Origin: Acidobacteriota bacterium
GTDB lineage: Bacteria; Acidobacteriota; Polarisedimenticolia; Gp22-AA2
Direction of reading: 5' to 3'
Length of the DNA: 13,913 nt
NCBI GenBank assembly: GCA_016177515.1
Contig: JACOUZ010000218.1
Location: forward strand, 1-13,913
Position 1 is the stretch's first letter. Each line of letters starts with the position of its first letter. The translations under genes were made by a program, and so were the position numbers. This document shows, one piece after another, positions 8,501 through 13,913 of this stretch. The notes below the pieces were generated by a model. It saw nothing but the letters and a program-made list of their open reading frames with translations, did not search any database and was not told the origin of the DNA.

Positions 8501-8864
8501 GGGTTACGTCACGACCGGCTCCGACTGCAGCGACGCGGATCCAGGCTCATGGAGTCCGCCCTCCGAGGTGAGCGGTCTCCTTCTTCCGGACGAGACAATC
8601 CTCGCCTGGAGCGAGCCCGCGACGACCGGCGCCACCATCGTGCTTTACGACGTCGTGCGGTCCGGGGACCCGCGCGATTTCCTGGGGATCGCGGAGTGCG
8701 TCGCGGCCGACATCCCGGAGACTTCGACGCCGGATCCGGGGCAGCCGGTGACGGGGCGCGCCTTCTACTACCTCGTGCGGGCGGAGAACGGCTGTCCTGA
8801 CGGCCAGAGCGCGCTCGGGACCCGCTCGGACGGAACCTCCATCCCGGGACGAGCCTGTCCGTAG
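5514..8864 (+). CDS. Large Kelch-repeat beta-propeller protein, probably secreted; N-terminus broken
   Basis: The long frame encodes about 1116 residues from a GTG at 5514 that has no ribosome site. Residues 1-130 (KVIEGKVRAYLNES, LLKEWQRMARETKLPERL, ALGDDPF) are helical and resemble the PpiC/SurA-like N-terminal domain that precedes propellers in related proteins; that comparison is from memory. Residues about 264-963 contain Kelch-type blades built on AVWTG-x-MIVWGG, NTGGRYDP, DTWT and a GAP-x-R turn. Residues about 970-1012 (YYQDADGDGVGD, then SGYVTTGSDCSDADPG) form a calcium-binding thrombospondin-type-3-like segment. The last 100 residues resemble a fibronectin-like tail ending in Cys-Pro. 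It is probably a surface or extracellular binding protein with unknown ligand. A signal peptide exists upstream but in another frame, so the gene may be disrupted, deleted internally, or mis-sequenced there. Its own promoter precedes it and a hairpin follows the stop. Confidence 0.85.
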   Translation: MSPKVIEGKVRAYLNESAALETFWNTPVTSDMLLKEWQRMARETKLPERLTELSAALGDDPFLFQETVARAALVDRLARGFFAHDDSIHAEARREITALRARVLSGEIHPSSAGPYLKVVEIVRGREEDGPGEEDDQARPAADAAVRVSLPPRRFDEVRALLPGRVGDIGPIKEDATALAFSSILHEDAERLRLATYTVPKRSFEDWFRSVQGRLDARSVKAVARNDVTRPNPAAGSKTAWSPASGAVAESELGAMLQSASCAEDTWDSGSLAAVPDGREFVTAVWTGTVMIVWGGTNYTDAAQFNSGGRYDPATDTWTATALVDAPSPRYRHTAVWTGSVMVVWGGMGPGDAFMETGGRYDPAADTWTATSLTGAPIGRIGHTAVWDGGGMIVWGGATGVETNTGGRYDPMSDTWSGLSTMGAPEARRLHTAVWTGSRMIVWGGEIVVYLPGGGFTFQYFNTGGSYNPSNDSWGPISIDGAPSGRSMHSSVWTGSLVLVWGGFGGAGVDPAGGLYDPRRDTWTGMSAVNDPAGPVKSTAVWTGSLLIVWGGGPLGGGSINTGGRYDQTTDTWTPMSTTSTPLRREGHAAVWTGTRMVVWGGRTGEVSQNTGGRYDPVSDTWTPTSLGSAPPPRAGHPAVWTGSRMIVWGGVAPNAVNVPNPIDTGGVYDPALDQWTPTGATGAPSPRQDQTAVWTGDRMIVWGGYGSTFLNSGGRYDPLTDIWTPTSLTGAPEARTRHRAVWTGKRMIVWGGGTPTAGATNTGGRYDPMTDTWTPTSLVAAPSARLDHVAVWTGGRMIVWGGRVSFVPSSGGQYDPIGDTWKATTLTGAPAGREGATAVWTGRLMIVWGGFVSNTYLDTGGRYDPAADTWSATSGVDAPRRRWGHSAVWTGSRMVIWGGAADGPIYHNSGGRYDPGNDTWDPTTDVGAPLGRSRHSGVWTAGQMLVWSGADRFTYLGSGGRYCDCAGVTATYYQDADGDGVGDSSVSLPACVAPSGYVTTGSDCSDADPGSWSPPSEVSGLLLPDETILAWSEPATTGATIVLYDVVRSGDPRDFLGIAECVAADIPETSTPDPGQPVTGRAFYYLVRAENGCPDGQSALGTRSDGTSIPGRACP
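6303..8403 (+). repeat. In-gene tandem Kelch repeats: 13 complete plus one split
   Basis: Thirteen full units of about 46-58 codons follow one another. A fourteenth starts with SGVWTAGQMLVWSG but ends at GGRY. The missing last strand of that unit is found at the beginning, where DTWDSGSLAAV precedes the first full unit. This is the usual way propellers close on themselves, giving 14 blades. At the DNA level the most conserved words are GTCTGGACCGG and ATGATCGTCTGGGG. Spacer lengths vary, for example an insertion after unit four's VWGG, so the array is old and not recently amplified. Confidence 0.85.
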
Positions 8865-8866
8865 AG

Positions 8867-8901
8867 GAGCCCCGCTATCATCCACGGGTGGTGCGGGGCT
8901 C
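8867..8901 (+). terminator. Strong hairpin directly after the Kelch stop codon
   Basis: GAGCCCCGC (8867-8875) and GCGGGGCTC (8893-8901) form a perfect 9-bp stem. The loop contains a second small stem, CCAC-GG-GTGG. It begins three bases after the TAG at 8862-8864. There is no U-tract, as is common for GC-rich genomes, so termination is likely but not proven. Confidence 0.6.
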
Positions 8902-8905
8902 GGCG

Positions 8906-8968
8906 GTCGCGACCGGAGTGAAGCCGGAGCGGCACGGCATCCACGGCTTCGTGGTCGAGGGGGGCGGC
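8906..8968 (+). pseudogene. Short relic of an alkaline-phosphatase-superfamily protein
   Basis: One frame reads TGVKPERHGIHGF followed by VVEGGG. This matches the TGxxPxxHGI signature that follows the nucleophile region in type I phosphodiesterase/nucleotide pyrophosphatase and related predicted phosphohydrolases. The frame then loses all similarity, and no start, metal ligands or remaining domain are present. About 20 codons is too little for certainty, and the 200-base space between the Kelch terminator and the convergent peptidase stop otherwise holds no gene. Confidence 0.4.
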
Positions 8969-9066
8969 GGACCGGGGGATGCTGAGCACGCCTGCTCTCA
9001 AGGTGCTCGAGCACGCAATCAGGAAGGGCCAAGCGTCACGAGCCGGCGGGGGGCTTGCCGGGATCC

Positions 9067-11271
9067 TCAAGTCCGCCGTCGAGCGCCTGCGTGGACCGGG
9101 CCGGACGGCGCCGCGGGGCGCCGAGAGGCGCGCGCCGGAGGCGTCTGCTCCGTCGCGTCGAGCGCTGCGCCCGCCGCCTCCAGCAGCGGTCCCGACGACA
9201 GCGGCCCGCCGACAGCCTGGCGCATCCAGGCGTCCGGCGTGATCGACCCGAGCTTGGCGATCCGCTCGAATTTCCCCCCGAGATTCCCCGTCTCGCGGAA
9301 GTGCGCGTCCACCTGGAAGGCGATCAGGTGGCCCAGCGGGTAGTCGCAGACGTACAGCGGAAACTCGACGATGTGCGAGTAGATGCCGAGCAGAGGTACG
9401 TCGCGCACGCCGAAGATTGGCGCGTAGTACTTGTTCCAGACGTCCCGGGCGATGCCGACGACGGCGTCGCGGAAACGGGCCGGCGTCGCGTCCGGGTGCG
9501 CGTAGAGCCAGCGCCAGGCGGCGATGTCGACGAGCCCGACGCCGGCGATCTCCCGCGTCGCCCAGAACTCCTCCAGGGCGCGCAGCTGCTCCGCTTCGGC
9601 GCCCGGCCCCTGCAGGCCGAGCAGCTCGAGGTCGCGCGCCTGGAACACGAACGCCAGCGCCTCGGTGAAGGCGTTGTTCGGCACACCCTGGAGGAGCGTC
9701 CGGTCGATGCCGGTCATCGAGAACACCTGCTCGACGTTGTGCCCCATCTCGTGCACCGCGATGCTGTACCCCTTGTAGTCCATGCCGTCGGCGCCGACCC
9801 GCGTGCGCAGGTGCGCCTTGTCGTCGCGCATCTGCGCTCCGAGGGCGTGGCCCGGGCCGCGCGACGGCTCGACGACGATGCGCTCCGCCACGAAGCGCGC
9901 CTGCTGCCTCGAGAAACCGAGGTCGCGCAGCAGCCGCGGGATGTCGTCGGCGTAGGCCTGCACCGTCGGGTAGCGCGCCTTGGTGATCGCGTCCAGCTCG
10001 GCCTCGGTGTACCTGCTGCGCGGCTTGAAGCCGGCGTACCAGATGTCGAACGGCTCCAGCCGGCGGCCGAGGCGCCGTTCGATCAGACGCCCGGCGCGCT
10101 CGCCGAGCGGCGAGGCAACGACCGACTCGAGCAGCGCCTTCACCTCGGGCTCGGGGATCTCGCGCTCTAGGTTGAAGCTGCGATCGATGAACGTCGGGCT
10201 GTCGGGCTGGAAGGGGTCGGCCCGTCTGACCGCCCGGAAGATGCCGAGCCAGGCGGCGTACCGGCGATCCGTGTTGCGCTCGTTGCGCGGCTCGGCGATG
10301 GCGCCCGCCGGCGGATCGGCCTCCTTGACCTTCGAGACGGTCACGGTGTTGGTCACCGGGTTCCAGTCCAGGAGCGGGTTGTTGATCACCGCGCGCGGGA
10401 TCTCCTCGGTGACGATCCGATCCATCACCAAGGCGATCAGCCGCTGCGCCTCCAGCCCGTCGGATTCGGCGTAGCGCGCCTTCAGCTCGTCGCGCAGGTT
10501 CCAGTGGGTGATCAGCCGCATCCTGGCCGGGAACGGCCGCCGCCCGTCGGCGGTGATCAGGTGGTGCATATAGATGTTGTAGGCGTTCATGTACGCCTCG
10601 GCGTCCGCCTCGGCGGCGGTGATCGCCTGGCCGACCTCGGCCGGCACCCGCGAGTTGAACCGCCCCGCCAGCCGGGTTTCCGCCCACTGCCGGCGCGACC
10701 AGCCCATCCCCTGGGCCAGCTTCTCCTGGAGACTCGTGATGGGGAAATTGAGCAGCGCCACGAAGGCCAGCTTGCTGGAGAACATGTCGTCGCTGAGGTG
10801 CGCCGTCGGATCGAACAGCGGCAGCCGCTCGTCGAGCGGCGTCATCGGGGCGAGGTCGAGGTCGAGACCGCGCTTCAGGTCCCGCTGCAGCGCGTTGAAG
10901 TAACCGCCGATCCTCTCCAGCGCGACCTCGAACGTCGCGAACGCCGCGTCGAGGGCCGGCCCCTGCGGGACGAACTCGGCCTCGACGAACTCCTTGAGGG
11001 ACGCCGCGTCGCCGTCCTGCGGCCGCCAGTGACGGACGACCTGGTCGATGCCGCGCGCGATGCGCGCCGTCTCGGCGGCGCCGTATTTCGCCTGCAGGGT
11101 CTTCTTCGCGTCCGCTGCGGACCTGCCGACGCTCGCCGCCTCGCCGGAGGGCGCGCCCGGGCGCGGTGCCGCGGCCACAGCGCCCTGCGCGGGTGCGGAC
11201 AGCGCCAGGAGGCCGGCGGCCGCCAGGACGGACAGCGATGAGGCCGCTCGATTCACACGCGTGGATGCCAT
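9067..11271 (-). CDS. Large secreted zinc metallopeptidase (HExxH gluzincin)
   Basis: The 734-residue protein begins with a Sec-type signal peptide (RVNRAASSLSVLAAAGLLAL, then an Ala-rich stretch APAQGAVAAA) with no lipobox Cys. The zinc site is HEMGH at residues 507-511 in AVHEMGHNVEQVF. E537 in AFTEALAFVF is the probable third ligand, 25 residues after the second His, as in M3-like gluzincins. The long helical N-terminal half (about 50-480) fits the channel-lined oligopeptidase fold. The ATG at 11271 has a strong GGAGGAGG ribosome site immediately upstream; further upstream extension of the frame has no support. It lies 70 bases after the yciI-like gene on the same strand and is probably in the lsrF transcription unit. 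It is exported, perhaps periplasmic. It is clearly different in sequence from the 3126-4871 peptidase apart from the zinc site and the Phe-Thr-Glu motif. Confidence 0.8.
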   Translation of the reverse strand: MASTRVNRAASSLSVLAAAGLLALSAPAQGAVAAAPRPGAPSGEAASVGRSAADAKKTLQAKYGAAETARIARGIDQVVRHWRPQDGDAASLKEFVEAEFVPQGPALDAAFATFEVALERIGGYFNALQRDLKRGLDLDLAPMTPLDERLPLFDPTAHLSDDMFSSKLAFVALLNFPITSLQEKLAQGMGWSRRQWAETRLAGRFNSRVPAEVGQAITAAEADAEAYMNAYNIYMHHLITADGRRPFPARMRLITHWNLRDELKARYAESDGLEAQRLIALVMDRIVTEEIPRAVINNPLLDWNPVTNTVTVSKVKEADPPAGAIAEPRNERNTDRRYAAWLGIFRAVRRADPFQPDSPTFIDRSFNLEREIPEPEVKALLESVVASPLGERAGRLIERRLGRRLEPFDIWYAGFKPRSRYTEAELDAITKARYPTVQAYADDIPRLLRDLGFSRQQARFVAERIVVEPSRGPGHALGAQMRDDKAHLRTRVGADGMDYKGYSIAVHEMGHNVEQVFSMTGIDRTLLQGVPNNAFTEALAFVFQARDLELLGLQGPGAEAEQLRALEEFWATREIAGVGLVDIAAWRWLYAHPDATPARFRDAVVGIARDVWNKYYAPIFGVRDVPLLGIYSHIVEFPLYVCDYPLGHLIAFQVDAHFRETGNLGGKFERIAKLGSITPDAWMRQAVGGPLSSGPLLEAAGAALDATEQTPPARASRRPAAPSGPVHAGARRRT

Positions 11272-11341
11272 GCCTCCTCCCCCCTGAAGACAGGCGGCGC
11301 ACCGGGCGCCGGCCCCGTCCGGGATGGATGATGCCGGGCGG

Positions 11342-11635
11342 CTAGATCCGGTCCAGATCGTCCCTGCCGATGGAGGGGTTCCAGGCCCAGATCTCGTACT
11401 GGGCGACGCCGGCGCGGGTGAACGGGTCGTCGTCGCGGATCCGGTCGAGGCTCCTGTTGACCTCGGCATCCGGCACCCGCAGGACGAGCGCGCCGCCCGA
11501 GCGCGGTTCGAGGGCGCCCGAGGCAAGCAGGACCCCTTTCGCCTTCAGATCGCGCAGGTAGGCGCGGTGCGCCTCGATGTGGACCAGGACCTCCTCCAGC
11601 GGCCTTCGATAGCGGACCATCGCGATGGCGTACAT
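11342..11635 (-). CDS. YciI-like protein
   Basis: The 97-residue protein matches the YciI family: MYAIAMVRYRRPLEEVLVH at the start, HIEAHRAYLRDLKAKGVLLASG with the conserved His, and DDDPFTRAGVAQYEIWAW near the end, where the Asp-Pro-Phe motif and the His form the putative active site. The fold is ferredoxin-like and some family members are small dehydrochlorinases or act on cyclic substrates; most have no known role. Its ATG lies one base after the TGA of lsrF, with AGAGG inside the lsrF end as ribosome site, so translation is almost certainly coupled. Its substrate may therefore be linked to LsrF chemistry, which is inference. Confidence 0.85.
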   Translation of the reverse strand: MYAIAMVRYRRPLEEVLVHIEAHRAYLRDLKAKGVLLASGALEPRSGGALVLRVPDAEVNRSLDRIRDDDPFTRAGVAQYEIWAWNPSIGRDDLDRI

Positions 11636-11636
11636 G

Positions 11637-12512
11637 TCAACCTCTGAGGCTCTTATACAGATCGAAGGCGTCGCGCGGCTTCATCGTCTCGTGCACGACC
11701 TTGCGCACGGCCTGCAGCATCGCCGCGGGCACCTCCGACTGGAAGATGTTCCGTCCCATGTCCACACCCGACGCCCCTTCGGCGATGGCCTTGTGGGCCA
11801 TCGTCAGGGCCTCGAGCTCCGGCAGCTTCTTGCCCCCCGCCATGACGATCGGCACGGGACAGGAGGCGGTCACGGTCTCGAACCCCTCCGGGATGTAATA
11901 GGTCTTCACGAAGTGGGCGCCCAGCTCGGCGCACACCCGGCAGGCGAGCCGGAAATACTTCGCATCGCGCGCCATGTCCTTGCCCACGGCGGTGACGGCG
12001 AAGACCGGAATGCCGAGGCGGTTGCCGATATCGACGAGGCGGGTCAGGTTGTGCACCGATTTTGTCTCGAACGGCCCGCCGACAAACACCTGCACGGCGA
12101 GCGCCGCGACCCCCAGGCGGCACATCTCGTCGGGGTCCACCGCGATCTCCTCGTCCGACAGCTCGCGCAGCACGGTCGGGCCGCCGCTGGCCCGCAGGAC
12201 GATCCCCCGGGCGAACGTGGGCGGGATCATGGTGCGCAGCACGCCTCGGGTCACCATGAGCGCGTCGCAGTGCGGCAGCAACGGCACGATGTTGACGTCC
12301 ACCCGCTCCAGCCCGGTCGTCGGGCCCTGGAAGTAGCCGTGGTCGATCGCCAGCATGACGGTCCGGCCCGTGGCCGGGTCGAAGATGCGCGACAGGCGGT
12401 TCTGCGTTCCCCAGTCGAGCGCTCCCGACCCCTTCAGGAAGAAGGGCCGGTTCCGGGCCGGGACATCGAGATGAAACTCCTTCGCTTCCTTGCCGTGATC
12501 GACTTCGGGCAT
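11637..12512 (-). CDS. lsrF: 3-hydroxy-5-phosphonooxypentane-2,4-dione thiolase LsrF-type aldolase
   Basis: The 291-residue product has the same length as Escherichia coli LsrF and shares long blocks with it as I recall that sequence: LKGSGALDWGTQNRLSRIF, HGYFQGPTTGLER, ITASC/CPVPIV-type loop, AGGKKLPE and GASGVDMGRNIFQSEVP. In the enteric AI-2 pathway LsrF transfers an acetyl group from the isomerised phospho-AI-2 to CoA, giving dihydroxyacetone phosphate and acetyl-CoA. It is a class I aldolase-like TIM barrel. The catalytic lysine is at residue 203 here (FVKTYYIPEGF), the same number as in E. coli. The ATG at 12512 has GGAGGG about 9 bases upstream; longer in-frame starts lack homology. 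None of lsrACDBGKR is present, so the substrate may differ. It is first in a unit with yciI and a peptidase. Confidence 0.87.
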   Translation of the reverse strand: MPEVDHGKEAKEFHLDVPARNRPFFLKGSGALDWGTQNRLSRIFDPATGRTVMLAIDHGYFQGPTTGLERVDVNIVPLLPHCDALMVTRGVLRTMIPPTFARGIVLRASGGPTVLRELSDEEIAVDPDEMCRLGVAALAVQVFVGGPFETKSVHNLTRLVDIGNRLGIPVFAVTAVGKDMARDAKYFRLACRVCAELGAHFVKTYYIPEGFETVTASCPVPIVMAGGKKLPELEALTMAHKAIAEGASGVDMGRNIFQSEVPAAMLQAVRKVVHETMKPRDAFDLYKSLRG

Positions 12513-12590
12513 GGTGTCGGACCCTCCGAGTGGACGCCGGTTCAGCCCATCATGTATCACATTCCGGGATCCTGGGCACGCGATCGGCCT

Positions 12591-12604
12591 CGCGTGCACA
12601 CGCG
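12591..12604. promoter_or_regulatory. Perfect palindrome upstream of lsrF
   Basis: CGCGTG-CA-CACGCG, with 6-base arms and a 2-base centre, lies 79 bases before the lsrF start. The size and position suit a dimeric repressor site, but in such GC-rich DNA it could occur by chance, and no regulator gene is nearby. Confidence 0.3.
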
Positions 12605-12883
12605 GCGCGGGGCCAGTATGGCTGAGGAGTTCTTTTGACCACGCAATCTCAGCAGCGACCGCACCGTCTCCTGAAGGACCTCGAGGGGTTCCAGGGGTGT
12701 CGACGCGCCCGGCCCCGGTGTTCCGGAGTGGATGCCTGGGATCAGGGAGTGTCATTTGACCGGCGCCACCCTATCACCTTGCGCTTGGCTGACCCTGTGT
12801 CCAGATCAAGGTGTCCGCCCGCTCGCGGTGACCGTTCACGGAGTCACGATTTGTGACACCGAAGGGTTGCCGGTTGCTCGCCT

Positions 12884-12904
12884 CGCCCCGGAACGCCCGG
12901 GGCG
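12884..12904. other. GC-rich hairpin before IS91 remnant B
   Basis: CGCCCCGG and CCGGGGCG form a perfect 8-bp stem around AACGC, about 150 bases upstream of the transposase remnant. Rolling-circle elements of the IS91 type carry hairpins near their ends, so it may be element-derived. A terminator or a chance structure is equally possible. Confidence 0.35.
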
Positions 12905-13039
12905 CGTAACCCGCCACAGGTCAGAACTTGCGTCCTCCCGCCTCGCTGCGGACAAGGATCGCCTGACACCTTCCACGCGCGGGCATTCAGCTCGCACGAC
13001 TCGCGGCCCATGGAGCGCCTTCCCCCGGGGGCTGGCCAC

Positions 13040-13503
13040 GATTCGGTCGCGCCCGACTACGAGCGCCATCGCCCGGAAGAGACCGTTCTCTATGGCTTCC
13101 ACGAGTGCGGGATCCTCGCGCACGGTTTTCTCCGTGTTCACTGCGACGCCTGCGGTCGTGATCGGATCGTCGCCTTCTCCTGCAAGGGGCGAGGATATGC
13201 GAAGTGCTGGAATATGCTGAGTACGGAGGCGGCGCCCCGGGCGACATCGAGGGCTCACAAGGCGTTGGGGTTGGTGAGGGGTGCGATCGACTTCGCATAA
13301 TACTTCCTTCCAGCCGGGCAACCTGCATGGGGATATCGTCAGTCCCAAGGAGGTTGCGATGCTGGAGTCCTACATTCCGCCGCCTTGCGCCCTCTCGCCG
13401 TCCGCCACTCGCCCGCCAGCACAGCTTGAATCCAACCGCAACCCGGTCCCCCGCCCGGTTGCCCCACCCAGCCCCACCCAATGTCGAACCCGAGGTTGAC
13501 AGA
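13040..13503 (+). pseudogene. IS91-family transposase remnant B (N- and probable C-terminal pieces)
   Basis: Near 13052, DYERHRPEETVLY matches the start of IS91-type transposases. It jumps directly to CGILAHGFLRVHC, DACGRDRIVAFSCKGRG, the Cys-rich zinc-binding region, losing the intervening 25-35 residues. The homology ends at GYAKCW, before the second half of the zinc site. In another frame at about 13346-13440, PKEVAMLESYIPPP and TRPPAQLE resemble the C-terminal tail of the same transposase group, a weaker match. The central HUH domain is missing. The right edge is set at TGTCGAACCC (13482-13491) and GTTGACAGA (13495-13503), which also occur at the end of remnant A. The relic is inactive: deleted and frameshifted. 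Confidence 0.65.
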
Positions 13504-13526
13504 AAAGACCTTATCGGGCGTAGGAT
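13496..13526 (+). promoter_or_regulatory. Candidate promoter of the small membrane protein gene
   Basis: A perfect TTGACA (13496-13501) is followed after 19 bases by TAGGAT (13521-13526, four of six). The spacer is longer than optimal. The -35 box lies in the presumed end of IS91 remnant B. The predicted start of transcription falls inside the palindrome at 13526-13542. Confidence 0.4.
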
Positions 13527-13542
13527 GCAGACATAGTCTGCA
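13526..13542. promoter_or_regulatory. Palindrome overlapping the promoter, operator-like
   Basis: TGCAGAC-ATA-GTCTGCA is a perfect 7-base inverted repeat with a 3-base centre. It touches the last base of the putative -10 box and ends two bases before the probable TTG start codon. It could be a repressor site or an mRNA hairpin covering translation initiation. Confidence 0.45.
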
Positions 13543-13544
13543 GC

Positions 13545-13736
13545 TTGTTTCGCCTATGCTCCGGGGGCGCCACCCTCATCGCCGTCGGCTTCATCCTGCT
13601 CCTCCACACGCGCTTCGGGGTCTCCCTGGACTGGGTCGACGAGTGGTGGCCGGCCGCTCCGATGATCTTCGGTGCCTACCTCCTCGTCCGCGCCATCCAG
13701 GAGAGGCGGTCCTCGCGAGCGAACGACTCCCGATAA
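13545..13736 (+). CDS. Small membrane protein with LiaI/LiaF-type transmembrane region
   Basis: The 63-residue protein has two hydrophobic segments, ATLIAVGFILLLHT (about 9-22) and AAPMIFGAYLLVRAI (about 37-51). They are separated by a loop with WVDEWWP, the Trp-Trp-Pro pattern common in the LiaI/LiaF-like transmembrane domain. It ends in a basic tail, QERRSSRANDSR. Family members sense or respond to envelope stress or are simply small membrane proteins. The only usable start is TTG at 13545, because a TAG lies in frame at 13521-13523, and no ribosome site is seen. The 5' end may have been trimmed by the IS91 remnant just upstream. The gene is real judging from composition and family pattern, but its start is weak. 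Confidence 0.6.
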   Translation: MFRLCSGGATLIAVGFILLLHTRFGVSLDWVDEWWPAAPMIFGAYLLVRAIQERRSSRANDSR

Positions 13737-13780
13737 CAACCCCCGGGCTCGGCGGCAGATCCCTTCTCACGCGACTGTGA

Positions 13781-13810
13781 TTGACGGCGTCGGAAACGTC
13801 GTCATAGCAT
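13781..13810 (+). promoter_or_regulatory. Candidate promoter of the Rieske protein gene
   Basis: TTGACG (13781-13786) and TAGCAT (13805-13810) are separated by 18 bases, a fair sigma-70-like pair. It lies 22 bases before the ATG, in the 95-base gap after the small membrane protein gene. Confidence 0.4.
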
Positions 13811-13831
13811 CACCCGAAGGAGGGGATTGCG

Positions 13832-13913
13832 ATGGCCACTTTCCACAGAGTTGCGGAGGTGACGGACCTGGCACCCGGCACCGGTATGGCCGTTCAGGTG
13901 GGTGGACTGACGA
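13832..13913 (+). CDS. Rieske [2Fe-2S] ferredoxin-type protein, N-terminus only (cut by window edge)
   Basis: The ATG at 13832 follows a strong ribosome site (GAAGGAGGGG, 6 bases upstream) and 27 codons are visible before the window ends. They read MATFHRVAEVTDLAPGTGMA followed by VQVGGLT, the first two strands typical of small soluble Rieske proteins such as NirD-like and dioxygenase ferredoxins. The CxH and CxxH cluster-binding motifs would lie further on and are not in view. It would carry electrons to an oxygenase or reductase, but the partner is not visible. The family call rests on the N-terminal pattern only. Confidence 0.7.
   Translation, partial: MATFHRVAEVTDLAPGTGMAVQVGGLT

Larger units (their letters stand above)
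12513..13039. other. Gene-free intergenic stretch upstream of lsrF
   Basis: About 530 bases with no convincing gene on either strand: open frames exist but show no homology or codon signal I recognise. It holds the lsrF leader, a CGCGTG palindrome (12591-12604), a GTCAC/GTGAC inverted repeat with a 5-base gap (12843-12857), and a GC hairpin (12884-12904). The piece from about 12745 to 12860 is less GC-biased and carries repeated GTGTC, TGACC and TCACC words, like the end of an insertion element. I could not identify which one. Confidence 0.5.

Noticed and set aside
8768..11302. An 844-codon minus-strand frame and several plus-strand frames in the same place
   Set aside because: They shadow the HEMGH peptidase gene; GC-rich codons leave other frames open. 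No homology is recognisable.
12513..12755. In-frame N-terminal extension of lsrF (372 residues)
   Set aside because: The ATG at 12512 gives exactly the 291-residue length of LsrF and puts the catalytic lysine at 203; the extension has no homology.
12840..12960. Possible tRNA or small RNA suggested by the GC hairpin region
   Set aside because: No cloverleaf, T-loop or anticodon arrangement can be built from the sequence.
12836..13348. A 170-codon minus-strand frame over remnant B
   Set aside because: The opposite strand carries the recognisable zinc-finger transposase pieces; this frame shows no family features.

Overview
This is a GC-rich window of densely packed chromosomal genes from an uncultured bacterium. 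The long secreted Kelch-repeat protein with a thrombospondin-type-3-like and fibronectin-like tail, several lipoproteins, and decayed IS91-type transposase remnants fit a deep-branching Acidobacteriota or similar soil lineage. That assignment is inference from gene style; no rRNA or marker gene is present.

Layout. 1-1104 (minus): the N-terminal membrane half of a spermidine-synthase-like protein, cut by the window edge, preceded by and overlapping a small unrecognised gene. 1224-1910 (plus): an FKBP-type peptidyl-prolyl isomerase lipoprotein. 1952-4871 (minus): a class I SAM methyltransferase and a lipoprotein HExxH zinc metallopeptidase. 4881-5391: remnant A of an IS91-family transposase, beginning 10 bases upstream of the peptidase start codon. 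5459-8864 (plus): a Kelch protein of 14 blade equivalents, with a consensus-like promoter just after the IS remnant, an out-of-frame signal peptide, and a strong hairpin right after its stop codon. 8906-8968: a short relic of an alkaline-phosphatase-superfamily protein. 9067-12512 (minus, probably one transcription unit): lsrF, a yciI-like gene starting one base after the lsrF stop, and a large secreted HExxH metallopeptidase. 12513-13039: about 0.5 kb with no gene, only palindromes and hairpins. 13040-13503: remnant B of an IS91-type transposase, carrying the N- and probably C-terminal parts that remnant A lacks. 13545-13736 (plus): a small LiaI/LiaF-like membrane protein behind a promoter with a palindrome. 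13832-end (plus): the start of a Rieske [2Fe-2S] protein.

How the genes relate. The envelope theme is strong: two lipoproteins, two exported gluzincin peptidases, a Kelch protein probably meant for export, and two membrane proteins. The most notable features are the orphan lsrF (the terminal autoinducer-2 degradation enzyme in enterics) coupled to yciI, the probable 14-blade Kelch protein with a broken N-terminus, and the two complementary IS91 remnants whose right ends lie next to promoters of resident genes. No defence system, CRISPR array, RNA gene or clearly new multi-gene system was found.
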